Below, in pieces: positions 32,648 to 42,263 of a stretch of 64,000 bases of DNA (the stretch's first letter is position 1; each line of letters starts with the position of its first letter). Below the pieces are notes generated by a model. The model had not been told where the DNA came from. It made no database searches and saw only the letters and a list, made by a program, of their open reading frames with translations. Location: positions 1-64,000 of the forward strand of contig NZ_KB893251.1 of assembly GCF_000374065.1 (NCBI RefSeq). The letters run 5' to 3'. Origin of the DNA: Spirosoma luteum DSM 19990 (GTDB lineage: Bacteria; Bacteroidota; Bacteroidia; Cytophagales; Spirosomataceae). Both the position numbers and the translations under genes were made by a program.

Positions 32648-32938
32648 TTAGCTCAGATATTTCGCCACCAAAACAGCCCACTCCTCGTCCAGCGAACCCT
32701 CAAAATAGGGTTCTCCCGCCCGACGGTACCAGTAGTTGGCATTGAACCGGTCGCCTTCTTTTCGGTGCAGGTAGGCGTGCAGCCGGTCGTAAGGCGGGGT
32801 GCCCTCCCGGCCTTGCGCAACGTTATGGGCGGCTTCCCAATGGCCGCAGCCATCATACCAGAGCCCCTGTAGAACCGGATGGATACCCGCTGGCGGCTCT
32901 GGCTGCGACAGGGTAGTTTTGAACTGCTCAATGGTCAT
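32648..32938 (-). CDS. Conserved small hypothetical protein (96 aa)
   Basis: A 96-residue soluble protein with a dense aromatic pattern: LQGLWYDGCGHWEAAHNVAQ, YDRLHAYLHRKEGD and ANYWYRRAGEP. I recognise the pattern from small Bacteroidota and cyanobacterial proteins of unknown function but no name. The WEAAH and LHRKEGD parts are the best conserved. Its start overlaps the stop of the DUF2079-like membrane gene by four bases, so it is translated with it. No signal peptide or membrane segment. Confidence 0.75.
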   Translation of the reverse strand: MTIEQFKTTLSQPEPPAGIHPVLQGLWYDGCGHWEAAHNVAQGREGTPPYDRLHAYLHRKEGDRFNANYWYRRAGEPYFEGSLDEEWAVLVAKYLS

Positions 32939-34473
32939 TTTACGCTGAATTTTTCGGGTAAGGCTTTTTGCAGGTACGATTCATAAGCCGGGGTAACATA
33001 CACCGTATAGGTATCCAGCCGCACGGCCCGGTAGGGTTGCTTCATAACGCGGGGCAGCAGTTCACCCAGCTTCTGAAAATCATTGTTTGGAATAATAGCC
33101 AGGTCCGCTTTCTCCCATTGATTTTTGGTAGGCCAGATGTTGTAATGTTTGTGAAAAAACGGAATCAGGTAATCAAAGACAAACACATTTGAGCGTGCGG
33201 GAATAACATGGGCGAGTTTTTCAACAACGGCTACATCCGAAGCCGGTAACAGCGGTTCTTTTTCAGGGTCATATCGGTGCGTCACCAGATTACGAAGACT
33301 GGCAAAGAACCGGAAGTCGGGCCGGGCGTACTGAACAATGGGCAGCTGTATAACTACGAGCACTACACAGACCGAAATCCACTGCCTGCCGGAAGCCTGC
33401 TGCCTGCCGACACCGAATATAAGCCACACAAGCAACGTATACACCACGGAGAACGCATAAACCAGTACAAACCGGGGTGGCCACGTAAGCGATACCAGGT
33501 CAAATAAAGCATTGGTTCCGTAATAGGTGCCCCCCTGTACCCAGTTAGAGAGTAACAGCGCCAGTTGAGCTACTGCATAAACCAACAGAACGCTACCAGT
33601 TTGCTGCCAACCGGTCCGAAACAGTCCGTATGCCAATAAGCCGATGGAGGGCAACAGGAGCAGGACCGTTTGCCCCAGCAGACGTAGGTTCGTACGAATA
33701 AACGTTGCATCATGCAGGCCGTTACCAATAGCAGCGAGAGCCTGCTGCAGCCGGGGTTCAGGCTCGGCCGAATGATTTTTGTACGACAAAAAAAGCATCC
33801 CTGCTATAAAAACGGCCGCCCAACCGCCCAACACCCGCCAGAATACGGACCTGGTGAGTATACCAAAAACATTACGCTCCCGATTGGTAGCCAGGTACTG
33901 AAGGCACAGATAGGCCAGGTGAATAGCACCCACCAGCAGAGCACCGTCTTCTTTTACCAATACGATCAACGCACCCGTTATCCAAAACCAGGTTGACTGA
34001 CGCGTGTACAAGGCCAGAAAAAAGAGAATCGACAGCGGGAAATAGGTCAGTTCAGGATGCCAGCCAATGCCAGGGTGGTCGTTGAGCCAGAACCAGACAG
34101 GTCCCAGCAGCAACACACTTAAGGCGGCCCAAACAGCCCAGGAAGCCATTTGTCGGCTAAGCTGACGTAGTAACAACCCATAACTCAAGGCTAACAGGCC
34201 CACCTGAACGGCAAAAGCGCCGTAGGCACCACCCAGGTAGATGAGTGGCCCCCAGAGCAGCATGGCATAATTGTTATGAATCCGGTCATCGTAGCCCCAG
34301 ATGTTTTCGTACAGCAGCGGCCTGCCATCCAGCCAGCTGCACGATGCCTGAAGAAAAATGTACATGTCGTTGTAGGTATAATACAACGCATTGAACCGGG
34401 CAATTTTGAAGCAGAAAAATAAGAGTAGTATCAGGCTGCTCGTGGCAACCGGAACAATCCAGCGTGATTTCAT
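32935..34473 (-). CDS. DUF2079-type polytopic membrane protein
   Basis: A 512-residue protein with about ten to twelve membrane helices and a soluble C-terminal part. The early loop FNALYYTYNDMYIFLQASC with NIWGYDDRIHNN and the helix run WHPELTYFPLSILFFLALY fit the DUF2079 group, which resembles GT-C glycosyltransferases; the acidic residues in YDDR would be in the periplasmic first loop. It might transfer sugars from lipid carriers. No experimental role is known for the group. It is the upstream gene of a pair with the 96-residue protein. Confidence 0.75.
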   Translation of the reverse strand: MKSRWIVPVATSSLILLLFFCFKIARFNALYYTYNDMYIFLQASCSWLDGRPLLYENIWGYDDRIHNNYAMLLWGPLIYLGGAYGAFAVQVGLLALSYGLLLRQLSRQMASWAVWAALSVLLLGPVWFWLNDHPGIGWHPELTYFPLSILFFLALYTRQSTWFWITGALIVLVKEDGALLVGAIHLAYLCLQYLATNRERNVFGILTRSVFWRVLGGWAAVFIAGMLFLSYKNHSAEPEPRLQQALAAIGNGLHDATFIRTNLRLLGQTVLLLLPSIGLLAYGLFRTGWQQTGSVLLVYAVAQLALLLSNWVQGGTYYGTNALFDLVSLTWPPRFVLVYAFSVVYTLLVWLIFGVGRQQASGRQWISVCVVLVVIQLPIVQYARPDFRFFASLRNLVTHRYDPEKEPLLPASDVAVVEKLAHVIPARSNVFVFDYLIPFFHKHYNIWPTKNQWEKADLAIIPNNDFQKLGELLPRVMKQPYRAVRLDTYTVYVTPAYESYLQKALPEKFSVK

Positions 34474-34535
34474 AACATACTAACAGTGGGCCATTTGCCA
34501 GCGATTTCAGCAAGTTGCGCCCGGCAAAATTCTGT

Positions 34536-35333
34536 TTACAGCCACTGCTCACGCAGAATACCATTTAGTTTTTCGTACGGAATCGTGACCTGAACCGGCC
34601 CCACCGCGTAAGCAGCTATTTCGTACGGATTGTAATAGAAAATAAGGCCATTTCGGGTCGTACCAACGTTGTCGGGTAAAAAGAAATGACCCTCGCGCAG
34701 AAAATATCCTTCTTCTTCCAGGTTAGCATTCGGCTTTATTTTCTGCTGTTGCCGGAAGGCTTGTTCTACTAGGCCGAGCAGGGCCGTAGTATCATCAACC
34801 ATATCGTCCAGCGTCAGCATCCGCCCCGTTTTTCGGTCAAATGTATAAAAACTCAGGCCTGAGTTGGGATGAGCACCACCCGTATAGGCGTACGTTTCGA
34901 CTTTTACGGTCAGGGCTTTCGCGCTTGAATGAACGGTATCGACCCTGGTTTCCAGTTGCCAGCAGCCGCTCAGGCTTCCCATATCTTTCCGCACCGCTTC
35001 ATAATCCAGCGCAAACAGGGAAGCAGCCTTGTTCAGATTGGTTTTCGCATCCGGATTAGTGGCCACCGTTGTACTATCGAGCCAGCCCGTCAGGCTACCG
35101 ACAGCTATCAGGTGGAGACTATCATTAATTTTTCGGGTCCCTTCGGTATCATCCTCTAATAAAAGGTAGGATACGGATACATCGACGCCGGTATTGCTGG
35201 CGCTATCGCAACGCGTTGCTCCGCCAAAGGTATATTGTTGTCGTCGTAAAGATGGAGGACCCGATTGCGTTAACTGACAGGCTGACAAAAAACTCACTAA
35301 ACCGAAAAAGATCGGCACAAAACAGCACTTCAT
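34536..35333 (-). CDS. DUF3298/DUF4163 (RsiV-like) lipoprotein
   Basis: A 265-residue predicted lipoprotein: MKCCFVPIFFGLVSFLSAC carries the lipobox Cys. The middle and end fit DUF4163/DUF3298 domains, with KVETYAYTGGAHPNSGLSFY (the typical GGAH motif), RKTGRMLTLDDMVDD and GLIFYYNPYEIAAYAVGP. The group includes the extracellular part of anti-sigma RsiV, but here no membrane/anti-sigma part is present, so it is a free-standing surface or periplasmic lipoprotein. Function unknown. It lies between the DUF2079-like gene and the LytTR regulator on the same strand. Confidence 0.85.
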   Translation of the reverse strand: MKCCFVPIFFGLVSFLSACQLTQSGPPSLRRQQYTFGGATRCDSASNTGVDVSVSYLLLEDDTEGTRKINDSLHLIAVGSLTGWLDSTTVATNPDAKTNLNKAASLFALDYEAVRKDMGSLSGCWQLETRVDTVHSSAKALTVKVETYAYTGGAHPNSGLSFYTFDRKTGRMLTLDDMVDDTTALLGLVEQAFRQQQKIKPNANLEEEGYFLREGHFFLPDNVGTTRNGLIFYYNPYEIAAYAVGPVQVTIPYEKLNGILREQWL

Positions 35334-35419
35334 AACGATAAAATAGAGTAATAAGAGGAAGTCAGGTATAAACGAGTTGACGACTGGCTAAATACCCAAT
35401 TCCATCCGATTATCCTTCG

Positions 35420-36154
35420 TTACAAACTTAACAAATCTTTGAACCGAATAGCCTGCCGCCGACTAATTTCAATCTTGTCGCCCCCGCGTAACGTCACCAG
35501 CAGCCCCCCGCTGAACCAGGGTTCAATCTTGTCAATCCATTGCAGATTGATGATATGCTTGCGGTTGGCCCGGAAAAAAGTGCTGGGGTTGAGCCGGTCT
35601 TCAAGGGCATTCAACGACTTTAGTACCAGTGGTTTTTGATCATCAAAATATAGTCGGACGTAATTGCCCATGGATTCAAACAGCCGAACCTTGCCCAGTT
35701 TGACGAACCAGCATTTTTCCCCGTCCTTCACGAAAACCTGATCATTTTCGCCCAAAACCTTTGAGGAAGTTCCTAAAGATGACCCCGCATTTTCGGGAAC
35801 GTGCTGTTCTTCCTCTACCCGGTGAATGGCTTCGGACAGGCGGGCCAGTTCGATGGGTTTGAGCAGGTAATCGAGTGCGTTGAACTCGAAGGCTTTGATG
35901 GCGTACTCATCAAAAGCCGTTGTAAAAATTACTTCGGGGGTTTTGCCTTCGATAGACTGTAGCAGCTCAAAGCCGTTTTTTCCCGGCATCTGAATATCCA
36001 GAAACAGCAGTTCCGGCTCCAGTTCATCAATCATGGCCAGCGCTTCATCGGCATTGGCCGCTTCACCAATAATCTGAATTTTTGGGAAATTTTCGAGTAG
36101 CCGACGTAGTTCATTACGGGCCAGGCGTTCATCATCAATAATAAGGGTTTTCAT
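35420..36154 (-). CDS. LytTR-family response regulator
   Basis: A 244-residue regulator. Receiver domain 1-120: phosphoacceptor Asp in LLFLDIQMPGKNGFELL, Thr in TTAFDEYAI, Lys in DYLLKPIEL. C-terminal LytTR DNA-binding domain about 145-244: ESMGNYVRLYFDDQKPLVL, FFRANRKHIINLQWIDKI, and IEISRRQAIRFKDLL. It would be phosphorylated by the sensor kinase encoded just upstream at 36274-37341. LytTR proteins bind direct repeats; candidate repeats lie immediately before the start of this gene, suggesting autoregulation. Targets are unknown. Confidence 0.94.
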   Translation of the reverse strand: MKTLIIDDERLARNELRRLLENFPKIQIIGEAANADEALAMIDELEPELLFLDIQMPGKNGFELLQSIEGKTPEVIFTTAFDEYAIKAFEFNALDYLLKPIELARLSEAIHRVEEEQHVPENAGSSLGTSSKVLGENDQVFVKDGEKCWFVKLGKVRLFESMGNYVRLYFDDQKPLVLKSLNALEDRLNPSTFFRANRKHIINLQWIDKIEPWFSGGLLVTLRGGDKIEISRRQAIRFKDLLSL

Positions 36155-36169
36155 GTAGAAGGTAGTTGG

Positions 36170-36238
36170 TCAGTTAATTAGTTTATCAGTTGGTGGGTCA
36201 GAGAATTGGTCAGTTAGTTAGTGAGTTAATCAGTCGTT
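36170..36238. repeat. Direct repeats matching the LytTR binding pattern
   Basis: TCAGTTAAT (36170), TCAGTTGGT (36186) and TCAGTTAGT (36210) each match the LytTR 9-mer pattern [TA][AC][CA]GTTN[AG][TG]; weaker TCAGAGAAT (36198) and TGAGTTAAT (36222) continue a 12-base period. They lie between the kinase and regulator genes. They could also be a simple sequence repeat without a role. Confidence 0.45.
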
Positions 36239-36273
36239 GGTGATGACGCGCCAGTACTGGCTACTGGTCAACT

Positions 36274-37341
36274 TTAACTGACCGACTTACTGGCTGATTT
36301 TCGGAACATGCCCTCCGATTGGGCGGGTATCAATATATCGGCACATACGATAGCCTCGTCTTCCTGAAAAATATCAAACCGGGCATCCGGGCCGTAGAGC
36401 AGTTCGAGCCGCTGGGCGGTGTTGGCCAGTCCGAAGCCGCCCGATGCTTCTTTGTCGCCCAGCACGCCGGTATTCCGGATAACGATGTGTAATTTATCGG
36501 AGCTGATGCTGGTATGCACTTCCACGAATCCTCCCCCAATGGCGGTGGACACTCCGTGCTTGATGGCATTTTCGACCAGCGTTTGCAGCATCATGGGGGG
36601 AACCTGCCAGAACAGGGTTCGACCGTCGATATTGATACGCGAGGTTAGCCGGTCTTCATACCGGACCTTTTCCAGGGCCAGGTAGTCTTCTACGGTTTTA
36701 ATTTCTTCCCGTAATTCAACCGTTTTTCGCCGGTCGGCCAGCAGCGAGTTTCGTAGTAAATTGGACAGTTGTGTAATACTTTGCTGTGCCTTAACGGGGT
36801 TTTCATGCACGAGTGCCCGAATGCTGTTCAGCGCGTTGAATACAAAATGGGGATTTAACTGGGAGCGCAGCACTTTGGCTTCTGTTTCGCGGATGCTGGT
36901 TTTAAGGAGTATCTTCTCAATTTCGGCGTTTCTATTCTGCTCTACATAATGATAAACGGTGTAGGTCAGCACCCAGGTCAGCATACTTTTACCCCAGTTC
37001 AATATGTAGCCAAAAAACAGAAAGGGTTCGCCAACCAGGTGCTGCGGTACAATAATCTTATCGATGGGCATGTTGACCATCGTCATAATCAGGGCCAGCA
37101 CCAGAATGGAAAGCAGCACGCGGGGTGCTATCTGAAAGAAGGGAAGCCGTACCCAGTTCCACCGACGAATCATTAATCGGTAGAGGTGGGTTAAGGTAAT
37201 TCCCAGAAAAATATTGGCAATGGCCAGGTAAAGCACGTCAACGTCAAAGCCGTCCTCAAACAAATAGCCCAGATACTCCACCGCAAGAAGGAGCGACCAG
37301 CCGAAGATCTGACAGAACCAATATATTTTCTGCTTTGCCAT
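36274..37341 (-). CDS. LytS/YehU-type sensor histidine kinase
   Basis: A 355-residue membrane kinase. Four membrane helices fill residues about 10-150, without a large sensor domain. His_kinase region: phosphoacceptor His in LRSQLNPHFVFNALNSIRAL; ATPase N-box in MMLQTLVENAIKHGV, G-box GGFGLANTAQRL. This is the PF06580 class, usually paired with LytTR regulators, as here with the gene at 35420-36154 on the same strand. The signal sensed cannot be read from sequence; membrane or cell-wall state is typical for the class. Confidence 0.93.
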   Translation of the reverse strand: MAKQKIYWFCQIFGWSLLLAVEYLGYLFEDGFDVDVLYLAIANIFLGITLTHLYRLMIRRWNWVRLPFFQIAPRVLLSILVLALIMTMVNMPIDKIIVPQHLVGEPFLFFGYILNWGKSMLTWVLTYTVYHYVEQNRNAEIEKILLKTSIRETEAKVLRSQLNPHFVFNALNSIRALVHENPVKAQQSITQLSNLLRNSLLADRRKTVELREEIKTVEDYLALEKVRYEDRLTSRINIDGRTLFWQVPPMMLQTLVENAIKHGVSTAIGGGFVEVHTSISSDKLHIVIRNTGVLGDKEASGGFGLANTAQRLELLYGPDARFDIFQEDEAIVCADILIPAQSEGMFRKSASKSVS

Positions 37342-37490
37342 AAACCTTTTCCCGGTTACCTACCAGCAGGAATTAAACGAATATACGGGCTTCGGCAGGC
37401 AAAGTAGTTCATCCCATCAATGAATGGATATATAGCGGTATTACCGGACATATGTGCCTGTTGACTGGTAATCAATTGTACAACGGGTTG

Positions 37491-38126
37491 CTACATCAGT
37501 GCCAGTGACAGCAGGTGAGCCGTATCATTGGCCTGTTCAATAGTAAACTGGGATGACTCGTACTGGTAGCAGATTTTGTACAGGCATAAATTACTGTGCT
37601 CGAACTGATCCATATCCGATAAAGGCCTGTTTGTAAGCCAGCAGAGCAAAACACGCATGGCGCGACCGTGCATGGCTACCAGAACGGTTTCTTCTTCCAG
37701 ATGCGAGAGAATAACCTCCATGGCGGCTTTTTGCCGGGCGGCCACCTCGTCGGGGCTTTCTCCCTGATCCGTTGTTTGAGCGGTGTTTCCCGACGACCAG
37801 GCTTCGATCAGGTCCCGGTAATATTCATTATCCAGATTACCGGGAATTTTACCTTCCATCACGCCCCAGCAAATTTCGTTCAGCCCGGTCAGCTTTTCGT
37901 ACGGTATGTTCAGGTCAAGGAATGGCTGGACAGTCTGGTACGTACGTTTCAATCCCGAAATATAAATCTTACTGAAGGGTACATGCTGGTAGGTCTCAAA
38001 AAAGGCTTGTGCCTGCGCCCGCCCCATATCATTGAGGTCTGAATCAACCCCGCTTCCCTGCACTACTCCCCGCCGGTTGTAATCCGTTTCGCCGTGGCGA
38101 ATCAGGTATATTGTTTTTTGTATCAA
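37491..38126 (-). CDS. Histidine phosphatase family protein (phosphoglycerate mutase-like)
   Basis: A 211-residue enzyme with the RHG motif in IYLIRHGETDYNRRG, phosphate-binding Arg in ISGLKRTYQTV, catalytic Glu in CWGVMEGKIPG, and second His in VLVAMHGRAMRVLL. It removes or moves phosphate from small molecules or sugar phosphates; substrate unknown. I chose TTG at 38124-38126 because it sits right before QKTIYLIRHG and is preceded by AAAGGAATAGG on the minus strand. The longer frame to ATG 38291 would overlap the thioesterase start on the other strand and adds residues without family support. Confidence 0.88.
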   Translation of the reverse strand: MIQKTIYLIRHGETDYNRRGVVQGSGVDSDLNDMGRAQAQAFFETYQHVPFSKIYISGLKRTYQTVQPFLDLNIPYEKLTGLNEICWGVMEGKIPGNLDNEYYRDLIEAWSSGNTAQTTDQGESPDEVAARQKAAMEVILSHLEEETVLVAMHGRAMRVLLCWLTNRPLSDMDQFEHSNLCLYKICYQYESSQFTIEQANDTAHLLSLALM

Positions 38127-38290
38127 ACCTATTCCTTTGCTAACCGATAAATTTTCCCAAAATTGGCCCTTAAAATTACATAAAAACGGTGTACTAACCT
38201 GTTTCAAGGGCCAAGTTTCGGTGTTAACGTAAGTCGGCAACCCGTTTATCAGCTCAAACCGGAACGTTGGTACCCAAACCACGAAAGACA

Positions 38291-38707
38291 ATGAAAGCTG
38301 GATTCGACCTAAATGCGCTTGATTTTATTCATACCGATTCTTTGGGTAAGCACCTCGGAATTGAGTTCATGGAGGCTGGAGAAGGCTACCTGGTTGCCCG
38401 AATGCCCGTCGATAATCGCACGCGGCAGCCATTCGGTATTCTGCACGGTGGCGCATCGGTGGTACTGGCCGAAACACTGGGCAGTGTGGCTTCCTGGATG
38501 ATGCTGGACGACCCGGAAAAACAAAGTGCGGTGGGGCTTGAAATTAATGCCAACCATATCCGCTCCGTTCGCGAAGGCTGGGTATACGGTCGCTGCACAC
38601 CTATTCATACGGGCCGCACTACCCAGATTTGGGACATTCGAATTACGGACGAAGGTGGTAAGCTGGTGTGCGTGAGCCGGTTGACAATTGCGATTATCAG
38701 TCGATGA
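38291..38707 (+). CDS. Hotdog-fold thioesterase (PaaI/YdiI-like)
   Basis: A 138-residue protein from ATG 38291. LGIEFMEAGEGYLVARMPVD, then RQPFGILHGGASVVLAETLGS (catalytic HGG...E motif of hotdog thioesterases) and SAVGLEINANHIRS match the PaaI/YdiI/EntH group. It hydrolyses acyl-CoA thioesters, possibly menaquinone-path 1,4-dihydroxy-2-naphthoyl-CoA or aromatic acyl-CoAs. An upstream Met at 38267 would overlap with the region before the phosphatase start; the later start matches the family. Cytoplasmic. Not clearly in an operon; the membrane protein gene follows 71 bases later. Confidence 0.9.
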   Translation: MKAGFDLNALDFIHTDSLGKHLGIEFMEAGEGYLVARMPVDNRTRQPFGILHGGASVVLAETLGSVASWMMLDDPEKQSAVGLEINANHIRSVREGWVYGRCTPIHTGRTTQIWDIRITDEGGKLVCVSRLTIAIISR

Positions 38708-38778
38708 GTTAATCCGTTCGACCTGTTATACAAAACATAGTTTCGTCAATGGTGTATCAGCAAAAAAGCGTGTTTATA

Positions 38779-39783
38779 ATGAGCCGCACCCGTATACTGT
38801 GGCAAACGCTGGGGTTCCTGCTCCTGTTTCTGTCGCTGTTTGTTATTCCTGCCGGCATCGCGCTCAGTGGTGCGCGCTACCCCGACCTATCGGTTCTACC
38901 CATTTTCTGGGTGTTGGGCATCGGCTTTGTAGGGGCTATTGTTCTGCTCGAGATGAAGCCGCAAACTGTTTCAATTGAACTGAGTGAAACGGGCTTTACC
39001 GTAAAAAAATGGGGAAGCCGGGCTACTCATTACCCGTACAGCGCCATCACATCGTACAATGAGCGACGCCAGTTTGACCGGGCGTCGGCATTTGATGAGC
39101 TAACGCTGTACATGCCGACCAACTGGTTTATGCTTCGCTCCAACGTGTTCCGGGACTATCCTTACCTGAAAGCCCAGTTGACGCAGGATGCCCGGCCAGT
39201 GCCCTACCGCCGGGTCATCACCCAAACTGAGCGAATGCAGTTCCGGTGGTTTCTGAGTGGGATGGCACTACTAATCATTACCAGCATTGTGTTTGGTTTC
39301 GTGGCGCACAATCCATCGGGGAAGAACCCTGCTCCGCTAGGGCCATTTACTGCGCTGCTTGACGAAGTACGGGCAGTGGAAGCGAAAAGTAATTTCAAAG
39401 GTGTTTCGTTTCGGCTCAACCGTTGGTCCGACCACTGGTTTTATGCCAGTCGGCAGGATTTTGATCAGGACATCCGGTTTCTGCTCCGGTATATCCGCCC
39501 GAACCGACCCGTAACGCTGCTGCTGCGGGAGAGCGATATCCAGAAGAAACTACTCGAAACCGAGCCGCTTACAGTTGGTGATAAATACTTTGATTACAAA
39601 CGGATAGAGGTGTTTGGCATTCGTCAGGGAAATGACATCAACCTAAGTACCACGCAGCCAGTCTACGAACCAACCCGCACCCGCCCCTACAGATGGCTAC
39701 TTTTCTATGGTATGCTGCTGGTGTTATGCGGCACGTGCTGGGTCTGGACGGAGCAGCAACAGTTGCTGATTCAGGCGAGTTAA
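38779..39783 (+). CDS. Membrane protein with three helices, unknown
   Basis: A 334-residue protein from ATG 38779. Two N-terminal membrane helices (about 8-30 and 38-58), a soluble segment beginning SIELSETGFTVKKWG that looks like a PH-like beta domain, a further helix (MALLIITSIVFGFVA) at about 160-175, a second soluble domain (FKGVSFRLNRWSDHWFYA) and a last helix at the end (WLLFYGMLLVLCGTCWV). I know no family name. It is on the same strand as malic enzyme but separated from it by a probable promoter. Met 1 at 38749 is an alternative with ten more polar residues. Confidence 0.7.
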   Translation: MSRTRILWQTLGFLLLFLSLFVIPAGIALSGARYPDLSVLPIFWVLGIGFVGAIVLLEMKPQTVSIELSETGFTVKKWGSRATHYPYSAITSYNERRQFDRASAFDELTLYMPTNWFMLRSNVFRDYPYLKAQLTQDARPVPYRRVITQTERMQFRWFLSGMALLIITSIVFGFVAHNPSGKNPAPLGPFTALLDEVRAVEAKSNFKGVSFRLNRWSDHWFYASRQDFDQDIRFLLRYIRPNRPVTLLLRESDIQKKLLETEPLTVGDKYFDYKRIEVFGIRQGNDINLSTTQPVYEPTRTRPYRWLLFYGMLLVLCGTCWVWTEQQQLLIQAS

Positions 39784-39808
39784 CGAATTGGTCCGCTAAC
39801 TTTTTCCG

Positions 39809-39816
39809 TACCTTCG
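39809..39816 (+). promoter_or_regulatory. Candidate -7 box (TACCTTCG) for maeB
   Basis: TACCTTCG is one base from TAnnTTTG and lies 43 bases before the maeB ATG, a usual leader length in this group. The -33 element was not clear. Confidence 0.4.
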
Positions 39817-39858
39817 CAGTCCGGTTACTGGTAACAACTCGTCCGTAACTTCCTATCT

Positions 39859-42129
39859 ATGATTCAGAAAATCCGGCGTGAAGATGCCCTAGATTATCAC
39901 GCCAAGGGTCGTCCCGGCAAACTCGAAGTCATTCCCAGCAAGGAATACAGCACCCAGCGCGACCTCTCGCTGGCCTATTCGCCGGGGGTGGCTGAACCCT
40001 GTCTGGCCATTGAAGCCAACCCGGATGACGCCTTCAAATACACCGCCAAGGGCAATCTGGTAGCCGTTATCAGTAACGGAACGGCCGTACTCGGACTGGG
40101 TAATATTGGTCCGGGCGCCAGCAAGCCCGTGATGGAAGGAAAAGGATTGCTCTTCAAGATTTATTCCGACATTGACGTATTCGACCTGGAGCTGGACACC
40201 ACTGACATCGACGAGTTTGTGCGTACGGTCAAGATTCTGGAACCCACCTTTGGTGGTGTCAATTTAGAGGACATTAAAGCGCCCGAATGCTTCGAGATTG
40301 AGGAGCGGCTCAAGCAGCAAATGAACATTCCGGTCATGCACGACGACCAGCACGGCACGGCCATTGTGAGCGGAGCGGCTCTGCTAAACGCGCTGGAACT
40401 GGTCCATAAAAAAATGGAAATGGCTCAGTTCGTTATTCTGGGTGCTGGCGCGGCCGCTATTTCCTGTGCCCGCCAGTACGTAGCCCTGGGTGCGAAGCGG
40501 GAAAACATGGTGATGTTCGATGTAAACGGCCCTCTTACCACCAATCGTACTGACCTGGATGAGATGATGCGTCCCTTTGCTACCAGTCGGGCTATTACCT
40601 CCCTGAATGATGCCTTTGCCGGAGCAGATGTATTCGTTGGTTTGTCGAAAGGGAATATCGTGAGTCAGGATATGATTCGGCTGATGGCCCCTGATGCAAT
40701 TGTATTCGCGATGGCCAATCCGAACCCGGAAATCAGTTACGACGATGCCATGGCCGCCCGGCCCGATATCATCATGGCAACGGGCCGTTCGGACTACCCG
40801 AACCAGGTCAACAACGTGCTTGGATTCCCTTACATTTTCCGGGGAGCACTGGACGTTCGGGCTACCGAAATCAACGAAGCCATGAAGCTGGCGGCTACGT
40901 ATGCCCTGGCCGATTTAGCGAAGAAACCCGTCCCGGACCTGGTTAACCTGGCCTACGGTGAGTCGAATATGCTCTTTGGGCGAACTTACATTCTGCCCAA
41001 ACCCGTTGACCCGCGTTTGCTTATCACGGTGGCCCCGGCGGTGGCGAGAGCCGCCATGGAATCGGGGGTGGCGCGGTTACCCATCAATGACTGGGAAGCG
41101 TATGAGCAGCAACTGGCCCGCCGACTGGGGCAGGACAACCAGATATCGCGGGTTATTCTGACCAAAGCCAAAGCCAATCCAAAGCGGGTGGTGTTTGCCG
41201 ATGCCGAAAACCTGAAAGTTTTGAAAGCTGCCCAACAGGTTCGGGATGAAGGTATTGCGTTCCCCATCCTCCTGGGCGAACGGGACAAAATTGAACAGCT
41301 TATCAAGGAAAACAACCTTGATTTGGGGCATAATGTCCAGATTATTGACCTGCGCGCGCCCGAACAGCAGCCTCTGATTGATCGATTTACCAACTTGTAT
41401 TTCGACCGGCGTAAACGCAAAGGGGTAAACATGACCGAAGCCCGGAAACTGATGTACATCCGGAACTACTTCGGGGCAATGATGGTGGAAACGGGTGAAG
41501 CCGATGCCTTGATTTCCGGCCTTACGCGCAGCTACCCCGATACCATTCGGCCGGCTCTGCAAATCATTGGCAAAGAACCGGGCGTTAAAAAAGTGGCTGG
41601 GATGTATATTCTGCTCACCAAACGAGGACCCCTGTTTTTCTCCGATACGACGGTCAATTTCAACCCTACTGCCGAGGAGATTGTCGAGATAACTGAACTG
41701 ACTGCCCAAACGGTAGAACGGTTCAACATCAAGCCCCGCATCGCGCTGGTTACGTACTCCAACTTCGGCAGTGCCCAGGGCGACGATGCCGAAAAAATGA
41801 ACCGGGCCGTCGAAATTTTGCAGCAGAAACACCCGGACATGATTGTAGACGGCGAGATTCAGGCTCACCTGGCGTTCAATACCGAACTGCTCCAGCAGAA
41901 TCACCCGTTCAGCAAGCTAGTGGGCGAAGGGGCTAACACGCTCATTTTCCCCAATCTGTCGGCGGCAAACATTGCCTACAACCTCATGAGTGAAGCCGCC
42001 GGTTTCGATACCATTGGCCCCATTTTGCTGGGCATTCGCAGGCCGGTGTATGTATTGCAGCTAGGTTCATCAGAACGCGAAATCGTCAACATGGTCGCCA
42101 TTGCGGTGGTCGAAGCGCAGGGGAAATAA
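39859..42129 (+). CDS. maeB: NADP-dependent malic enzyme with phosphotransacetylase-like domain
   Basis: A 756-residue two-domain enzyme that decarboxylates malate to pyruvate with NADP. The malic domain (about 1-430) has [43 protein letters not shown], and [20 protein letters not shown], and the nucleotide site [18 protein letters not shown]. The C-terminal part (about 430-756) is a phosphate acetyl/butyryltransferase-like domain ([28 protein letters not shown]) which in MaeB is regulatory rather than catalytic. Length matches the MaeB class. It supplies NADPH and pyruvate. Confidence 0.96.
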   Translation: MIQKIRREDALDYHAKGRPGKLEVIPSKEYSTQRDLSLAYSPGVAEPCLAIEANPDDAFKYTAKGNLVAVISNGTAVLGLGNIGPGASKPVMEGKGLLFKIYSDIDVFDLELDTTDIDEFVRTVKILEPTFGGVNLEDIKAPECFEIEERLKQQMNIPVMHDDQHGTAIVSGAALLNALELVHKKMEMAQFVILGAGAAAISCARQYVALGAKRENMVMFDVNGPLTTNRTDLDEMMRPFATSRAITSLNDAFAGADVFVGLSKGNIVSQDMIRLMAPDAIVFAMANPNPEISYDDAMAARPDIIMATGRSDYPNQVNNVLGFPYIFRGALDVRATEINEAMKLAATYALADLAKKPVPDLVNLAYGESNMLFGRTYILPKPVDPRLLITVAPAVARAAMESGVARLPINDWEAYEQQLARRLGQDNQISRVILTKAKANPKRVVFADAENLKVLKAAQQVRDEGIAFPILLGERDKIEQLIKENNLDLGHNVQIIDLRAPEQQPLIDRFTNLYFDRRKRKGVNMTEARKLMYIRNYFGAMMVETGEADALISGLTRSYPDTIRPALQIIGKEPGVKKVAGMYILLTKRGPLFFSDTTVNFNPTAEEIVEITELTAQTVERFNIKPRIALVTYSNFGSAQGDDAEKMNRAVEILQQKHPDMIVDGEIQAHLAFNTELLQQNHPFSKLVGEGANTLIFPNLSAANIAYNLMSEAAGFDTIGPILLGIRRPVYVLQLGSSEREIVNMVAIAVVEAQGK

Positions 42130-42154
42130 ATTTTAATGATAAATTATAAATGGT

Positions 42155-42246
42155 GAATCGGGGCCGCCCGTGCAGATGAAATCGCTAATGCGTGCTGATG
42201 AAACCGGAAGGATTTCATCACTCATCCGCACGGGCGGCCCCGATTC
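42155..42246. terminator. Perfect 19-bp arms of a long inverted repeat
   Basis: GAATCGGGGCCGCCCGTGC (42155-42173) is the exact reverse complement of 42228-42246; the 54-base loop has further pairing (GATGAAATC with GATTTCATC). It lies between maeB and trpS on the same strand. It could terminate maeB, but no T-run follows. Confidence 0.5.
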
Positions 42247-42263
42247 ATCATTCATCATTGACT

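Noticed and set aside
37491-38291. Longer form of the histidine phosphatase starting at 38291
   Set aside because: The extra 55 residues lack family support and overlap the thioesterase start on the other strand; TTG at 38126 with AAAGGA upstream fits better.
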